A DNA stretch of 42,546 nt from Negativicutes bacterium (GTDB lineage Bacteria; Bacillota_C; Negativicutes; Acidaminococcales; Acidaminococcaceae), in NCBI GenBank assembly GCA_009930275.1, contig RZYP01000010.1:1-42546 (forward strand). Reading direction: 5' to 3'. The notes below the pieces were generated by a model. That model saw nothing but the letters and a program-made list of their open reading frames with translations, was not told the origin of the DNA and ran no database searches. The translations under genes and the position numbers were made by a program. This document shows positions 41,145-42,546 of this stretch, piece by piece. The stretch's first letter is position 1; every line of letters starts with the position of its first letter.

Positions 41145-42236
41145 CTACAATCCAGCTGCCTTTTCATACAAAATTTCAACAAGTACTTCCACCCATGCTG
41201 TATTAAAAGCTTCTACACTTGCTTCAGTAAGTTTGTCATTTGTTTCAACACCATATTTTTCGCCTATCAATAAAAGGATTTTTTGTGCGCAAACAACTAC
41301 TTCCTTTTCCTCCAGTAAACCCCACAAATACTGATCCAAAAGGTGCAGATAAAGTGACGTGTTCGATACAATAAAGCTGTCTTTTTCAATAGAATCCAAT
41401 ATTTCCAAGAAGACAGGTTTAATAATATCTCGGTCATTTCTTTCTTTAAACCTATCCCACAAAGTATCCTCTGTTACTCTAAATCTTTTAAATCTGCTCA
41501 AAGCACTATGCTGTGAAGACGGGCAGAGGCCTGTTTCCTTAAACAAAGCTTCTTTTACTGCTTTTATAACTGCCTTGCCTATCAGCTCACCCATCTTGGA
41601 ATGTTTGCCGGCACTTTCCAAATAAAGAGCAGATTCGGCATTGGCAATTATGATTGTCTGATCTGTCCCTGAACCGGTTGCCAAACCTGTTGAATAGTTG
41701 CTGCCTGCCATTAATTCCTGGATTGCTGCTGTCTTTGCCTCTGTACATGTTACCAAAGCTCTTGCCAATGTTCCCGGCGGCATGTCAGAATCCAGAACCA
41801 AAATAATATTAATAGTACCTGGTTTTAAATCTTTCATCGTCGGTTTGTAATAATCTGATGGATCTCCAACTCTGCCGCCATTAGTTTCTATGCCGCCTGT
41901 CACAATTGCCGTTACAGTCAAATCTTTATATGACTCCGTAATAATTGCGACATTCTCCATGCTGGCTGCCGTTCCCATACCAGTTACGGCATCTGCTTGC
42001 AGGCCAATTTTTTCGGCAACAATTTGCATATGTTTGTCATAAGTATCAGCATACATTTTGCAAGGCATACCTTTGGATTGAGTTGCGTCATGATTAAAAA
42101 CGGCAGTAAATTTTTCACTATAGCCACCATTAAAAACAGAAGTACTCAGTACCTTCCTCTTACCATTAAAATAAACAACAATGCTCTTTTCGTACCTATA
42201 GGCAGTATCACCAGTCGAAATATCACATAATTTCAT
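41145..42236 (-). CDS. cbiZ: Adenosylcobinamide amidohydrolase (CbiZ)
   Basis: A 363-residue protein. The N-terminal 220 residues match the CbiZ fold: GMGTAASMENVAIITESY near 86-103, TAIVTGGIETNGGRVGDPSDYY near 107-128, a TGTDQTIIIAN-like stretch and HSKMGELIGKAV near 216-227. CbiZ removes the lower-ligand arm of salvaged corrinoids, giving cobyric acid that CbiB can reuse. A C-terminal extension of about 130 residues, predicted mostly helical, is beyond the usual core. GGGAGAAG precedes the ATG. It starts 55 bases after the cobN stop and ends 90 bases before riboswitch F. Confidence 0.85.
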   Translation of the reverse strand: MKLCDISTGDTAYRYEKSIVVYFNGKRKVLSTSVFNGGYSEKFTAVFNHDATQSKGMPCKMYADTYDKHMQIVAEKIGLQADAVTGMGTAASMENVAIITESYKDLTVTAIVTGGIETNGGRVGDPSDYYKPTMKDLKPGTINIILVLDSDMPPGTLARALVTCTEAKTAAIQELMAGSNYSTGLATGSGTDQTIIIANAESALYLESAGKHSKMGELIGKAVIKAVKEALFKETGLCPSSQHSALSRFKRFRVTEDTLWDRFKERNDRDIIKPVFLEILDSIEKDSFIVSNTSLYLHLLDQYLWGLLEEKEVVVCAQKILLLIGEKYGVETNDKLTEASVEAFNTAWVEVLVEILYEKAAGL

Positions 42237-42291
42237 TTTTCTTCTCCCTGCTACGAGTAGTCAATCAATCCTATCATCTATCATTTTATTG

Positions 42292-42546
42292 CTAATTGGA
42301 GTCGTTGTCTCCCCTGTCTTCAAGTTCACCTTCCATAGCTAAAAATAACCTCTCCAGTTCTGCCTTGGTTTCAGGTTTGGCGTTCCACATATCTCTCTGC
42401 TCAGCTTCCAAAAGAACTTCCGCGATGCGATGCAAAGCCCAAGGATTGACTTCCTTCATCCATTCCTGCATGGCAGGATCAAGTGCGTATTTTTCCGCAT
42501 ATTTCTCATACATCCAGTCTTCCATAATTTCACTGGTTGCATCCCA
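42292..42546 (-). CDS. cobN: Cobaltochelatase large subunit CobN, C-terminal end (partial)
   Basis: The frame is open to the window edge; 84 codons and the stop are visible. They contain DWMYEKYAEKYALDPAMQEW and EVNPWALHRIAEVLLEAEQR, ending in a MEGELEDRGD tail, the characteristic end of the CobN/BchH family. CobN inserts cobalt into the ring using ATP, together with AAA+ subunits. The cbiZ gene follows and the ChlI/ChlD-like genes come next in the same direction. Confidence 0.85.
   Translation of the reverse strand, partial: WDATSEIMEDWMYEKYAEKYALDPAMQEWMKEVNPWALHRIAEVLLEAEQRDMWNAKPETKAELERLFLAMEGELEDRGDNDSN

Noticed and set aside
1..42546. Insertion sequences, prophage, integrase or CRISPR elements
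   Set aside because: No transposase, integrase or phage-like frame, and no direct-repeat array was seen; the region reads as a vertically organised metabolic island.

Overview
The window looks like chromosome of an anaerobic, diderm (Gram-negative) Firmicute of the Negativicutes type. The evidence is Firmicute-style A+T-rich sequence with strong AGGAGG ribosome-binding sites and TTGACA-17-TATAAT promoters, combined with outer-membrane machinery (TonB, ExbB, ExbD, a TonB-dependent receptor). It also carries the oxygen-independent cobalamin pathway (cbiD, cbiG) and a B12-dependent methylmalonyl-CoA mutase subunit, as in succinate/propionate fermenters. Genus cannot be fixed from the sequence alone. 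Almost every gene is on the minus strand and almost everything concerns corrinoids.

Layout in plus coordinates (transcription runs right to left): 1-1899 is mutA, cut by the window edge. 2176-3460 holds two cobalamin riboswitches with terminators flanking an MsrA-like protein that lacks the catalytic cysteine. 3464-3622 is a tRNA-Asn with its own promoter and terminator. 3653-17315 is one 14-gene operon, cbiD-L-F-G-H-J-ET-A-B-cobD-(ApgM-like)-cbiP-cobO-cbiC, behind a compact cobalamin riboswitch. 17860-20175 is the only plus-strand gene, a Kef/CPA2-type cation:proton antiporter. 20177-32912 is an unbroken 12-gene operon behind another cobalamin riboswitch: btuF, btuD, exbB, exbD, tonB, a periplasmic-domain/ECF S-component-like fusion, a double EcfA ATPase, EcfT, an exported beta-propeller protein and two ABC export-type systems. 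33318-35291 is a BtuB-like receptor with its own riboswitch. 35750-36709 is a TIM-barrel protein. 36928-40760 is a chelatase operon (ChlI-like, ChlD-like, ferredoxin, secreted protein) with its own riboswitch. 41145-42546 is cbiZ and the 3' end of cobN.

Together these form a B12 regulon. CobN with ChlI/ChlD-like subunits probably inserts cobalt. The cbi operon builds and adenosylates the corrin ring and makes the aminopropanol arm. CbiZ and the outer-membrane/TonB/inner-membrane transport genes salvage external corrinoids. Six cobalamin riboswitches, five full-length and one compact, each followed by an intrinsic terminator, would switch these units off when B12 is abundant. cobU, cobS, cobT, cobC, the precorrin-2 genes and a BtuC permease are not present in the window.

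The most novel-looking system is the 33213-20177 operon, which joins a TonB/ExbBD energy module to an ECF importer whose apparent substrate-binding subunit carries a large exported domain. Other notable points are the MsrA-like protein with Cys replaced by Pro, a phosphoglycerate-mutase-like enzyme overlapping cobD, btuF/btuD without btuC, and a B12 riboswitch upstream of the B12-dependent mutase. All functions are inferred from reading translated sequence; no database search was possible.
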